Positions 1 to 11,200 of a stretch of 37,340 nucleotides of DNA are shown here, in pieces. The translations under genes and the position numbers were made by a program. Source of the DNA: a virus; IMG/VR virus record IMGVR_UViG_3300043411_000554, positions 1 to 37,340 of that record, one strand, 5' to 3'. Under the pieces are notes generated by a model, which ran no database searches, had not been told where the DNA came from, and was given only the letters and a program-made list of their open reading frames with translations. Each line of letters opens with the position of its first letter. Positions within the stretch are counted from its first letter, which is position 1.

Positions 1-77
1 CACGCAGCCAGTGCAGATGTACAGTGCGCAGGCATTCAGCCAGCAGCCCAGTTGGTACGGCAACCAGGCGACGCAGT
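1..77. repeat. Terminal direct overlap (circular assembly closure)
   Basis: Bases 1-77 are identical to 37264-37340, so the molecule closes into a circle of about 37,263 bp. The reading frame of the Gln-rich gene continues unbroken across the join. The overlap length equals a common assembler k-mer size, so I read it as an assembly overlap and not a biological terminal repeat. The same 77 bases also occur at 37150-37226 inside a 114-bp tandem repeat, so the number of repeat copies at the join is uncertain. Confidence 0.85.
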
Positions 78-2206
78 ACAGCACGCAGCCGGTGCAGCCG
101 ATGCAGTACAACACGCAGCAGCAGTACAGCCAGCCAAGTTGGTACGGCAACCAGGCGACACAGTACAGCACGCAGCCGGTGCAGCCGATGCAGTACAACA
201 CGCAGCAGCAGTACAGCCAGCCAAGCTGGTACGGTGCGCAGTACAGCACGCAGCCGGTGTACCCAGCCACGACGACAGATCGCGGTGGGCGACCGCTGAT
301 GCCGGCTGATCCTACGGCTGGCGCCCGGCCTGGTGAGCCGACCGGATCGCCAGGGGCATGGCAGGCGCCAGTGTTGGGGCAGACGCCATATGGTGGGGCG
401 GTGCCGGGCACATGGAACCCGACAACACCCACGCCAACGCCTGTACCGGGGGCAGCACAAGCAACGGCGACCCCGGCGATACCGAATAACTGGGGAGATT
501 ACCGCGGCAACACCGGGCAGGGAATCGCCGCATGGCTACCGCTGGGGCAATTCCAACAGAATGCATACCAGTATGCGCAGGATTTCAACGAGGCGCAGCG
601 ACGGTGGGATGCGCAGTTCGGGTGGACGCAGCAGCAGGACGCGTACAACATGGCGCTAAGCGGGCGCCAACAGACGATGGCGGAATGGCAGGCGCAACAG
701 GCGGCGCAGCAGTGGGCGCAGCAGTTCGGGTGGACACAACAGACCGACCAGTGGAGCCAGCAGTTGGCGCAGCAGCAGCAGGACTGGACGCAGCAGTACC
801 AGGGCGGGCAGCTTGCCAACGAACAAATGTGGTACACGGGGCAACTGAGCCAGCAAGCCAACGAACTGGCATGGCAGCAGCAGTACCAGGGCGGGCAACT
901 CGATCTACAGCGGCAGGCCAACGAGATTGATCAAATGTACCGCATGGGGCAACTGACCAACGAGCAGCGGCAACTAGCCCTGGCCGAACTGACGCAGCAA
1001 CAGAACTACGCACTGGGGCAGCAACAACAGAACTGGCAGCAACAATACCAGGGCGGGCAACTCGATCTACAGCGGCAAGCCAACGAGATCGATCAGATGT
1101 ACCGGATGGGACAACTGACCAACGAGCAGCGGCAGATCGCCCTGGCCGAACTGACGCAGCAACAGAACTACGCACTGGGGCAGCAACAACAGAACTGGCA
1201 GCAACAATACCAGGGCGGGCAACTCGATCTACAGCGGCAAGCAAACCAGATCGATCAGATGTACCGGATGGGGCAATTGACGAACGAGCAGCGCCAACTA
1301 GCCCTCGCCGAAGTAACACAGCAACAACAGTACTCCTATCAACTGGCGCAGTTGGCCCAGCAGGGCGGACTACAAAGCCGGGAGCTTGACCTGGCGGCGC
1401 AACAGCAGGCGTGGCAGCAACAGTACCAGGGCGGGCAGCTTGGGCTACAAGGGCGGGAGCTTGACCTGGCGGCGCAACAGCAGGCGTGGCAGCAACAGTA
1501 CCAGGGCGGGCAGCTTGGGCTGCAAGCGCAGGAACTCGCCAGCCGGGACTGGTACCAGCGGGCACAGACGGACATCGCGGCACGGCAGGCAACCATCGAA
1601 GAGCAGTACCGCATGGGGCAATTGAGCAATGAGCAACGGCAACTAGCCCTGGCGGAACTGACGCAGCAACAGGGCAACGCGTATCAGTATGCGCAGTTGG
1701 CCCAGCAGGGCGGACTACAAAGCCGGGAGCTTGACCTGGCAGCGCAACAGCAGGCGTGGCAGCAACAGTATCAGGGCGGGCAGCTTGGGCTACAGGGGCA
1801 GGAACTCGCCAGCCAGGATTGGTATCGACGCCAGCAGGCGGACATTGCACGGGCGGAACTGGGGCAACAGGGACAACTGCAGAACCGGGAACTGGACGTG
1901 CGGGATTGGTACCAGCGGCAACAGGCGGACATTGCACGCGGGCAGTTGTCGGTGGACGCGATGTACCGGAGCGGGCAGATCAACGCGCAGCAGCGGGAGA
2001 TCGCCCTGGCGGAACTGACGCAGATGCAAAGCAGCGCGCTGGCGCAGGCGCAGTTCGGGTGGCAGCAACAGTATGCACAGATGCAGATGGCGCAAGAGGC
2101 GGCGCTGTCGCGGGAACGGATGGAGAACGAACGGCAAATGGCAGCGATGCAAGCCTATGGGCGGGCGTACGCGCCGAATGTGCGGGCGATCCGTAGCTGG
2201 GCGTAA
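1..2206 (+). CDS. Gln-rich repeat virion protein, 3' part (continues from 37007)
   Basis: This is the C-terminal part of a protein that starts at 37007 and crosses the circular junction in frame (820 aa in total as assembled). The sequence begins with a Gln/Tyr/Ser-rich low-complexity segment built on YSTQPVQ and PSWYGNQ units. A Pro/Thr/Gly linker follows (about 250-480), and then a long coiled-coil-like Gln-rich region to the end with 54-residue and 25-residue internal repeats (cores YQGGQL, YRMGQL, NEQRQLALAEL). I recognise no enzymatic domain. Its place between the portal and the giant protein, 15 bases before the latter, points to a structural role at the portal vertex or as an internal or ejected protein. 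This is inferred from context only. Confidence 0.8.
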   Translation, partial: TQPVQMYSAQAFSQQPSWYGNQATQYSTQPVQPMQYNTQQQYSQPSWYGNQATQYSTQPVQPMQYNTQQQYSQPSWYGAQYSTQPVYPATTTDRGGRPLMPADPTAGARPGEPTGSPGAWQAPVLGQTPYGGAVPGTWNPTTPTPTPVPGAAQATATPAIPNNWGDYRGNTGQGIAAWLPLGQFQQNAYQYAQDFNEAQRRWDAQFGWTQQQDAYNMALSGRQQTMAEWQAQQAAQQWAQQFGWTQQTDQWSQQLAQQQQDWTQQYQGGQLANEQMWYTGQLSQQANELAWQQQYQGGQLDLQRQANEIDQMYRMGQLTNEQRQLALAELTQQQNYALGQQQQNWQQQYQGGQLDLQRQANEIDQMYRMGQLTNEQRQIALAELTQQQNYALGQQQQNWQQQYQGGQLDLQRQANQIDQMYRMGQLTNEQRQLALAEVTQQQQYSYQLAQLAQQGGLQSRELDLAAQQQAWQQQYQGGQLGLQGRELDLAAQQQAWQQQYQGGQLGLQAQELASRDWYQRAQTDIAARQATIEEQYRMGQLSNEQRQLALAELTQQQGNAYQYAQLAQQGGLQSRELDLAAQQQAWQQQYQGGQLGLQGQELASQDWYRRQQADIARAELGQQGQLQNRELDVRDWYQRQQADIARGQLSVDAMYRSGQINAQQREIALAELTQMQSSALAQAQFGWQQQYAQMQMAQEAALSRERMENERQMAAMQAYGRAYAPNVRAIRSWA
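70..243 (+). repeat. 87-bp tandem repeat inside the Gln-rich gene
   Basis: An 87-bp unit (29 codons) occurs at 70-156 and again from 157, degrading near 230. It encodes the TQYSTQPVQPMQY...SQPSWYGNQA block. It is a variant of the 114-bp unit at 37106-37333, so the N-terminal domain grew by in-frame tandem duplication. Confidence 0.85.
872..1330 (+). repeat. 162-bp in-frame repeat, about 3 copies
   Basis: Units start at 872, 1034 and 1196 with exact 162-bp spacing (54 codons). Each begins with WQQQYQGGQLDLQRQAN and runs through YRMGQLTNEQRQ to LAELTQQQNYALGQ. The third copy diverges after about 1310. The high DNA identity indicates recent duplication or ongoing recombination. Confidence 0.88.
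1382..1531 (+). repeat. 75-bp in-frame repeat, 2 tandem copies plus one distant copy
   Basis: A 75-bp unit (25 codons, ELDLAAQQQAW...GLQGR) lies at 1382 and 1457. A further near-identical copy starts at 1728. This is part of the coiled-coil-like region of the Gln-rich protein. Confidence 0.8.
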
Positions 2207-2221
2207 CGACAGGAGAAGGTC

Positions 2222-5200
2222 ATGCCAGACTGGGGCGACGTTGAAAGCGTGCGGCGCTGGATTCGGGAACGTGAGGAAGAGGAAGATCAGGACTCCCCGC
2301 GCCGGGTGCAGGGACCGAAGACGCGTGAAGAGTACGAACGGGAGATGGCGGCGCTGCGCGCTGAGGGTGAGCAGGCACGCGGTTGGCGTGAGCCGGTGCG
2401 CGCGTATGATCGCCCGGATGTGCAGCAGGCATTGAACCAGAGCGGCGGGCGCAGTGCGGAACTGCTGCGCCTGTTGAGTATGACAGGGGAGGACAGGGGA
2501 GAGGCAGCGCAGCCAGGCCGGGGCGGGCAGGGGACAGGGAGAGCCACGCCCGATGTGCTGCGGGGGCAATATGAGCAGCCAGCGACACCCACGGCGGATG
2601 TGCTACGAGACCGGGAGAGTGAGCCGATCCAGCGGTGGCGGGCGCCGGCGTCGCCGTACCAGTATCAGATCGAAGAGGCAGGGCTGCGCCCCGGTGATCC
2701 GATTCCGGCGTATCGGCAGTGGGAGATGCAGCGCGCCAGCGGGCAGGCGCCGGCGCCAGACCCCAACGGCGGGATGGTGACACGGGTGCTGCACGACCCG
2801 GCACAGTATGAGGCACAGCGACAGGCAGACACGGCGGCGATGGAGCGACAGGCGGCGATGCTGCCAGCAGACCAGAGAGCCGCAGGGTATGACGTGGGTA
2901 ACTGGGCGCAGGATGTGATGGGGCCGGCGTGGACGTACTACGAAAGCCGACGCGACCAACGGGCGGCAGAGAACCAGGCACGCATCGACCAGGGGACGCA
3001 GAGTTGGTACGACCCGGCATTGCAGGTGGGTGGCAACCTGGTAGACCTGGGATTCTATGTGCCACAGAAGACGCTGACGGGCATGGACACCAACCCGCTT
3101 ACCGACCTGATGGTGGCGGGCACACAACTCGCCAACGGGCAGGAGATCACACAGCCAGAGCCAGACCGGCCCAGAGGGATGACGCCGGCGCAGATTTACG
3201 CACCGATCGGCGGGGCGCTGAACAAGATGTTCAATCCGTTCAACCCGAACAAGTTCGACCTGACGCTGCAACCAGGCGAGTACAGTATCGGGGAGAAGGT
3301 GGGCGCACAGGCGCTTGACTATATCTGGTCTGAATGGCAAAAGCACAACGCTCTAAATGAGACGCTGGCCGGGCTGCCCGACGAGCAGCGGCGTGAAGCG
3401 GAACTATCGATCCTGAATGCGACGAGCGGCGCCGACCGCGCATGGGACACACTGACGGCGATCCAGCAGAAGCAGAATGTGCAGACGCTGCGCGAGACGG
3501 CGAACCAGTTGGCGGCGCAGGGTGACGGGACGCAGGCCAGCCTGATGTGGCAGACGGCCAGGGAGTTGGAGGCCAAGAGCTACGCTGATGTTGTCGACGA
3601 GAACCAGAACATTTGGGCGGAACTGGTAGAGGGGATCTTCGCCGACCCGACGAGTTTGATCCTCGACCCGATCATGGATGCGGGGATGGCGGCGTGGCGC
3701 ACGAGCCGGGCCACGAACAAGGTGATCAAGGCAAGCCAAGCCAGCACGAAGGCGCTCGACGCCGCGGTGCAGGATGGGATCAGAATGGCCGGGCAGTTGG
3801 AAGATGGCGTAACGGTGCCCGCTGCCAGCAATTGGATCACGCAGTTGTTCGGCAGGACGGCGGAGACCAAAGCGCACATGGAAGCGGATGCGCTGTGGAA
3901 GTCGGCGACGCAACTCTTCCGCGGGGTGGACAATGCGGCGGACGCCAAGCTGTTGCTCCAGACGTGGATCGAGAACCCGGCGCAACTGATCCAGGGGGTG
4001 ACGGGGATCACGTCGAAGGCGCTGCGCGAGACGGCGGGCGTGATGAGTGACCGGGTACGCTATGGCTACCTGACGGTGGCGGGCGACGAACAGTTGCAGG
4101 CGCTGCCCATTCTGCAAGCGGTGAAGGAGAAGGTGCTCAACCTGCCGGCGCTGAATGCCGCGGGTGGGTTCAATGCGCTGGAGTTTCTGACGCAACTCGA
4201 CGACGCCATTTATAAGGGCGTGCGGCAGAAGTACGGGCTGGCGGCGCTGGAGGAGCTGGGCGACGGCGTTACCAAGTGGAGTATCCGCAGGCTGGATCAG
4301 CCAGGGGCGAACGGCGAGAAGTGGGCGATTGATTACCTGAACAAAGACGGCGGCATTGTGCGCACGTCGGACGCCATGAGCTACGACGCGGCGAAGAAAA
4401 CCACGACCGACATTCAGAAGGCGCTGGACGCTGGGAAGAAGACGCCGACCGTGCAGGGTGCGCTGAAGATGATCGGCACGGTGCAACGTGGATTCCTGTC
4501 GGACATGTGGCTGAACCTGCGCCCCAGCCACTGGATACGCAACGCAGCAGCGGCGACGGCGGCGACGATGGCCGATGACCTATACTCCCTGCGCAGTGTA
4601 AGCGGCATCCTCGACGACCTGGGCGCCAAGTTCGTAGGGGCGGCGCCCACGCAGCGGCTACAGGAGACGATCAGCGGCGCCAACAAGATGGCGGGCGGGC
4701 AAGCGGTGCAGAGTGCGGCGGCGGATGGGCAGCACTGGAGCAGGGCAATCTGGGAGAAGAACAACCCGTATGCCACGCTGAATGAGGCAGCTTCGCAGGT
4801 GTGGTCAGGGATGACGCATCTGTTCGGCACCAACATTCCCTTTGGTGAACAGGCGTTCTATTTACGGGCGTTCGACAAGGGGTTCAATCGGACGTTTGGC
4901 AAGGTGTGGGGCGACGTGGTGAGCCAGGCATTGTCACCCAAGATCGAGCAACTGGGGATTGACCCGGCGCTGGGCAAGTCGATCATGGACTCGGTGATTT
5001 CGGCAGGGGTGAACGGGTCTAAGCAGGATGTGGCACAGGCCGCGCGCAAGGCAGTGTATGGGGCGTATCAGCCGTTCGACCCGCGCACGTTGGGCATACC
5101 CGACGAACTCTTCACGGCGCAGGGGTGGAAGGCGGTGCAGAACGGGATCGAGGAGTGGCTGCAAATGTCGCCCGACCCGGCCAGCAGGATACCGGAGATC

Positions 5201-8200
5201 GCCACGTGGATACGGCAGATCGCCGGGCAGGAGAAACTGCGGTATGGGGATGTGCTGCGCAATGCGGCGCCGCAGCCGGGGGTGTACGAGTGGACGAAGC
5301 TGGACGACATCGACGAAGCGGCGGAGATGGCCGACAGCCTGATGCAAGCAGCGGCACGGGCGGGCGTCGATCCTAAGCAGGCACAGCAGCAGGCACAGGA
5401 GATCGCCGGGCGGCTGATCGACGGTCAACAGCAGGCGCTCGACACGTTTATGCAAGAGGCAGCGACGGTGCAGAACCCGGCAGCGATGAACGTTGCATTC
5501 GATTTGCTGGCGACGCTGCACAACTTGAAGACGGGCGCACGCCGGCAGGTTGACGAGTTCTCACGGCTGGCGGCGGATGCGGGTACGCCGGAGATGTGGC
5601 AGCGCAAGTGGCAAGAGACGACCCGCATTTACACGCAGCTATCGACCGACCTGGAACAGACGATCATGGGGGCGGCGGACTCGCTACGCACGGTGTTGGC
5701 TGGGGGTGAAGCGCCGCGCCAGTATGACTGGTGGGCAAGCCTGCGCCGCTACTTTGACTACGACATCGAGAAGAACGCCGAACTGCGCGGTACACCACTG
5801 GGCAGCACGAAAGACAACCGGGAACTGTGGGAGGCTGCTATCGACGCCAACCGGCAGTATCTCGACGCCAGCATGGTGCAGCTCTACGATGCGTTCCGGC
5901 GTTTCCCCAGTATCGACGCTCTCGACGTGTTACGAAGCGCGCAGAAACAGATCGACCAGGAGGGGGCGAAGGTGGCGGCCTGGCTGGGCGGGGTGCGTAA
6001 TGAGGCGCTGGCGGGCAACGTAAAGTGGGATGAGTTTTTCACGGCGCGCAACTCGGCCTGGTACCGCGGCTTCGACAACATGGTGCTCTATAACGAAGCG
6101 GCGAAGCGGGCAATCGTGGCGCAGGGGATGGCCGACGAGGTGCCGACGCAGTTGCGGTGGGCGGATGAGTTTGCGGGCGGCGAGTTCTCCCTGCTGGGGC
6201 CAAGCCAAAAGGAGGGGTACTGGTTAGCCAGGCGACTGGACGACGGGACGATCCATCAGTTCGACACGCCAGGGCGTGACCCCAAGCAGGCAAGTCCGCT
6301 GGTACCGCAAGAGGTGCTGAACGACTGGTACACGGTGACGAATCAGACAGAACGGATGAAGCCGATCCTGGAAGAGATTGCGCAGGCGAATCCACTGCCG
6401 GTGCGCAAGCCGACAGGCGATCTGACGTCGGAGACGGTGCCGACGACGGGCGAAACGTTTACGGATTACCCTGATCCTGTGACGCCGTGGACGGATGCGG
6501 AGTTGCGGCAAGCGACCAGCCCGGATCGGGATGTGGACTTCGGGATGAGATCTTCGCAGAGATGGAAGCAACCGGACGCAGGGGCCACACCGTCGTCGAT
6601 CTCGGAGCCGAAGCCCGGGCCTGGTGTCGAACCGCCGATACCGACAGGTAAAACACGGCTATACCATGGCAGCGCACAGCCCGGCAGATTCGACGGTAAA
6701 GCGTGGTTCTCTACAGATAAAACCTATGCCCAAAACTACCGGGACAACGCCGAACTACAATATGTGGACGTTGATACTGATTGGCTGAACAAACAGGCTG
6801 ACCCGGACGGATACGGCCAAACACCAGACAGAGGATTTTCATTCAGCGTAGAACTAGACTCCAGCGTAACGGGGCCACGCCGCCCGCTGTTTCCCGCTGC
6901 CATTGACCCGAACGCACGGCTAACCAAGCCTGCCAGTTGGGAGAGTCCACAACGCCCGGCGCCGCTGGAACCGGGTGCGCAGGTGCGGCACAAGCAGACG
7001 GGCGAGGTGTACACGGTCAAGAAGCTGAGCGAGAACGGCGAGTATTACTTTGTGACGGACGCCAACGGGAAGACCAAGCGGTTCAAGAATGCCAGTATCG
7101 AAGGGCTGGAGAAGCCGGTGGCGTGGGTGAAGCCGGAAGAGCAAGCGAAGGTCGACGAACTGGCACGGCTGGGAAAGAAGCAGCTGATCACCGACCACGG
7201 GGAGACGCTGCGCGGCAGGGGCTACACCGATGGGCAGTTGAAACGCTTCTCGCCGGAGGAGATCGGGCACGCCATCACGGGCACGAGCAAGGCACCCAAG
7301 CCAGCGGTGGAAACATCGTGGATGGTTTACGAGGGACAGGAGGGGATGGCGGGCCGGGCAGAGTTGCGGGAGTTCATGCGCCAGGCGTGGGATAGGGATG
7401 TGGCGGCGACACTGGGTGATCATCTCGACTTGGACAGGCTGGCGCGGCGCTTCAACAAGGGCGGGCAGATCGAGATCGTCAACCGCAGCCGGGACATGAA
7501 CCCCAAAGAGGTCGAAGAACTCTTTCAGGATTTGATGGGGACAACGGTAGGCGGCCAGCCGATCAACGACCTGGGCGACGTGGAACGCTACCTGCAGCAG
7601 TATGTGGATGCTGGGGCGACGTTCACCGAGAACAAGGCGGTGATTACAGAGGCACGGCAGTTCAAGGGGATGGGCGTCACGGAGATCGTCAAGGATACCT
7701 ACGACGAGATGAAGCGGTTCGGCATGAGCGACGCCGACATCAAGGAGCTTGCCAGCCGCAGCCGGCGTGAGGTGCTGGAGTGGATCGCCGCGATGCGCGG
7801 CAAGATGCCGGACACTGACTCGCCCTACGCCGGGATGATTACCTATGAATCCAATACGCCGATGTTCCGCGGGATGGCGGGTGAGGCGCCTGGCTTCCTG
7901 ACGGATGACCCGCAAGAGTCGCTGGAGAATCTGTATCAGCTGATCCGGTCGATGTGGGGCAAGCGCAAGCAACCGGAGGTGGGTGACGTAGCGGTGCATA
8001 TGATCCAGTCGCTCGACGATGCCGCCGAGCGGATTGTCGCCGCACTGCCACAACTGGCACAGCGCACACCCAACACCCTCGACGCCGGGCAGAAGCGGTT
8101 TCTGTTGCAGACGCTGGATAGCCTGCTGCCCACATTCGACAATGCGGTGGCAGAATCCAGACGGGTGGGTGAATCGCTGGCAAATACGGCGATGCTGAAC

Positions 8201-11200
8201 TATCAGGACAGGCGGGGCTTCGACTCTATGTTGAGCCTGGTCTTTCCGTACCACTACTTCTGGACACGCGGTGGGGCGACGTGGGCGCGGCGGCTGATGA
8301 CACAGCCGAAGACCATGAACCTGGTGTATGAGACAGACAGGGCGATCCGCAATGCGAACCAACGGCAAGATGTACCACAGCGACTAGAGGGTGCGGTGCC
8401 GGTGGCGGCGGTGCAGGGCGGGACGCTGTTTGCAGGCAACCCGCTAAACTGGCTGCTACCCCAGCCGATCAACCAGTATGTAGACCCGGAGGCAGCGAAC
8501 AACGATCTGGAACGGTGGATTCTGCGCTTCCAGCAGGTGACGCCGGGTCTCATGCCGGCGATGCAGTATGCGCTCGACAGCTACATGGATGCTGTGTCTC
8601 CCTTGCCGAACGGACAGAAACGGGTGGAGACGGCGGTGCGGCGCTTTGTGCCGATGTACGGTGCAGCCAGCGACATCAGCCAGGCGTTGACCGGGCAGCC
8701 ATTGCCAGCAGGCGGCGACCAGTTCGACCCGTACCGCACACGGCGGGCGTTGTCGATGATGGCGCAGGAAGGACAGTTCGACGGGGCAGCGGCGCAGTAT
8801 GCACAGCAGATTAGCGTCAACCTGGAGAACGGGCGGGATCGCTACGCAGGGATACCACAGCAGGCACAGCAGGCGGCGGATGCAGCGTACCAGGCGGCGA
8901 TGCAGCGGGCGGGCAGTGAGCGCGCGCTGAGCAGCGTTACCGGGCTGGCGGCAGGATCGCCGATGTACTACTATCCCGATGCCGAAGCGGAGATGCGCCA
9001 GGCGCAGCAAGCCTACGGGACGGCGGGCTATGATCCGCTGGCGAATCCCTATGGTAGTGCGGAGCAACGGCGGGACGTGCTCGAACAGAACCCAGGGCTG
9101 CCGGTGTACTGGAGCCGGAACCAGGCGCCGGGCAAGCTGGAGCCAGCACAGGCGGCGCAGCGCAGCGAGATGTGGGACGCACTGGACGCACAGGTGTACG
9201 GGCCGATGGCGGACGCAGTGACGAAGGCGATCCTGGCGAACCCCGACATTACCGAGAAGGAACTGAACGCCATCAAGGGGCAGTACTACGACCTGGCCGG
9301 CACGATCAAGGGGCGCTACCCTGGGCTGCCGGAGAGTGACCCCAAGCCACCGAGCGGGGCGAACCCGCAGGAGCGGGCGATCTATGAACTGGAGAAGCTG
9401 CTGGCGGTGCCGGGCAAACCAGCGTGGCCGGGGGAGAACGCCAGCAATACGCAGCTGCAACAGTACTACGCAGCAAAGGCGCAGTGGGAAGAGCAGCGGC
9501 TGAATGTGATCGACCAGCGGCTGAACCAGTTTGCGCAGTCGGTGGAAATGAATCCATCCAGCGAGTGGCAGCAGGAGCTTGCGAAGCTGGTGCAGGGGCG
9601 GTACTCCTCGGACATGATCCGGCAGTACAAGGAGTTGAAGTACGCCACGGATGTGGAACGGGCGTGGGCGGAACAGGAGGCACTGCGCCAGGAGACGACG
9701 GCGGCGAACTGGAATGCGAAGGGGGCAGCCGTTGCGGAACGAATGGGGCCGGAAGGGGCGGCGCTGTGGCAGCAGTATCACGCGGCGGCGAAGGGACCGG
9801 AACGGGATGCGCTGAAGCAGCAGAACCCCGCGGTGCGTGAGGCGATCATGGCGGGGTACAACCCGACGCAGTACGACCAGGCGATCACACAGTTTGGGCC
9901 GGATGCGTGGACGAACTACTACAGTTCAGAACGTCCGCAGTACCCGGAAGGGGCAGACGAAGCGGCGCTACAGCAGTACTACGATGCGCTGCAAGCGTGG
10001 AACCAGGCGCACCCCTACGACGCCGAGATGCGCTTCTGGCTGAACGGGCGGGCCAACCTGCCGACGCCGACGACCAGCGGGCAAGACTTCGCCTATGACT
10101 TTGGCGACGACTGGCAGGAAGCAAAGGCGATCTTTGGGGAGGACATCTTCGACGTAGAGCGGGCGGCCAACAGTGCGCAGAACTGGGCGGCGTGGCGCAA
10201 CGCCAACCCGGACGGGTACATGCGGCTGACAGGCTACAAGGAGTGGAAGAAGGTAGCGCAGGAAGGGGCGACGCCGATCCCAGAAGCGCCGGGGATTGCG
10301 TATCAGCCGGGGATGCCCAGACCAGTAGGCAGTGAGCGCAGGCCGGTGGGGGCAGCGGATTGGCAGCAGGGATTGACGGAGGTCCAGCCGCCGATCAAAA
10401 GCGAAAATTTTGCGCTTTTGGAACCCGGTGCAGGTGGGGCGCCGCCAGGAATGCCACCCACGAGCGGGACAGGTTTCAATCCGCAGATGACGCAGAGTGC
10501 GCAGAGTACGGGCGGGACGCTCTTTGATCCACAGATGGCGCAGAGTGCAGGGGCGCAGAGCATAGCGGCGCCGGCCAACCCGGTGATGGGCAACGGCAAT
10601 GGCGCACTGCCCACGACGGCGGAAGGGTGGGCGATGCGCAATGCGGGCTATGCAAAGGGCGCAGAGTGGGGCGCACGCAAGGCAAAGGTGTACCAGGTGT
10701 TCGGGCAAGAGACGGGAAGCCTGTACGACCAGTACTTGAGCCTGCCCAGTGGGAGCCAGCAGCGGAAGGAGTTCAAGGCGCAGCACCCGGAACTGCGGGC
10801 GGTGCAGCTCTACACGTTCCAGCCGGAAGCGTATGCGCAGGTGTACCAGGTCTTCGGGCAAGAGGCGATCATGGCGTGGGCACGGACGCCGGCGTACCAG
10901 GACACGCCAGAGGCAAAGGCGGCGCGGTCGCAGTATCTCGACGCCAACCCGCAAGCGTTCACGGTGGGGGCGTGGCTGTATGGGCGGCCAGGCGCCGACG
11001 ACGAGGACACAGCCAACGACGAACAGTTCCGCTACAATCTGGGCGCAGACTTCAGCACGGCGAAGGAGATGTTTGGCGCCAACATCTGGAGTGTGGTCGA
11101 GGGGTACAAGCGCAACTGGCCGAAGGCGATCAAGAGCCAGTATTACAAGGACAATCCCAGCCTATCGCCGTTCTTTGATTGGTGGTACGGCAACCTGCCG

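Noticed and set aside
1-77. Biological direct terminal repeat
   Set aside because: Its length matches a usual assembly k-mer and it lies inside a tandem coding repeat. A real terminal repeat would not be expected to fall there by chance.
585-1937. A 450-aa minus-strand ORF opposite the Gln-rich gene
   Set aside because: Ala/Pro/Val-rich shadow of the repeated plus-strand codons, with no ribosome-binding site or recognisable domain.
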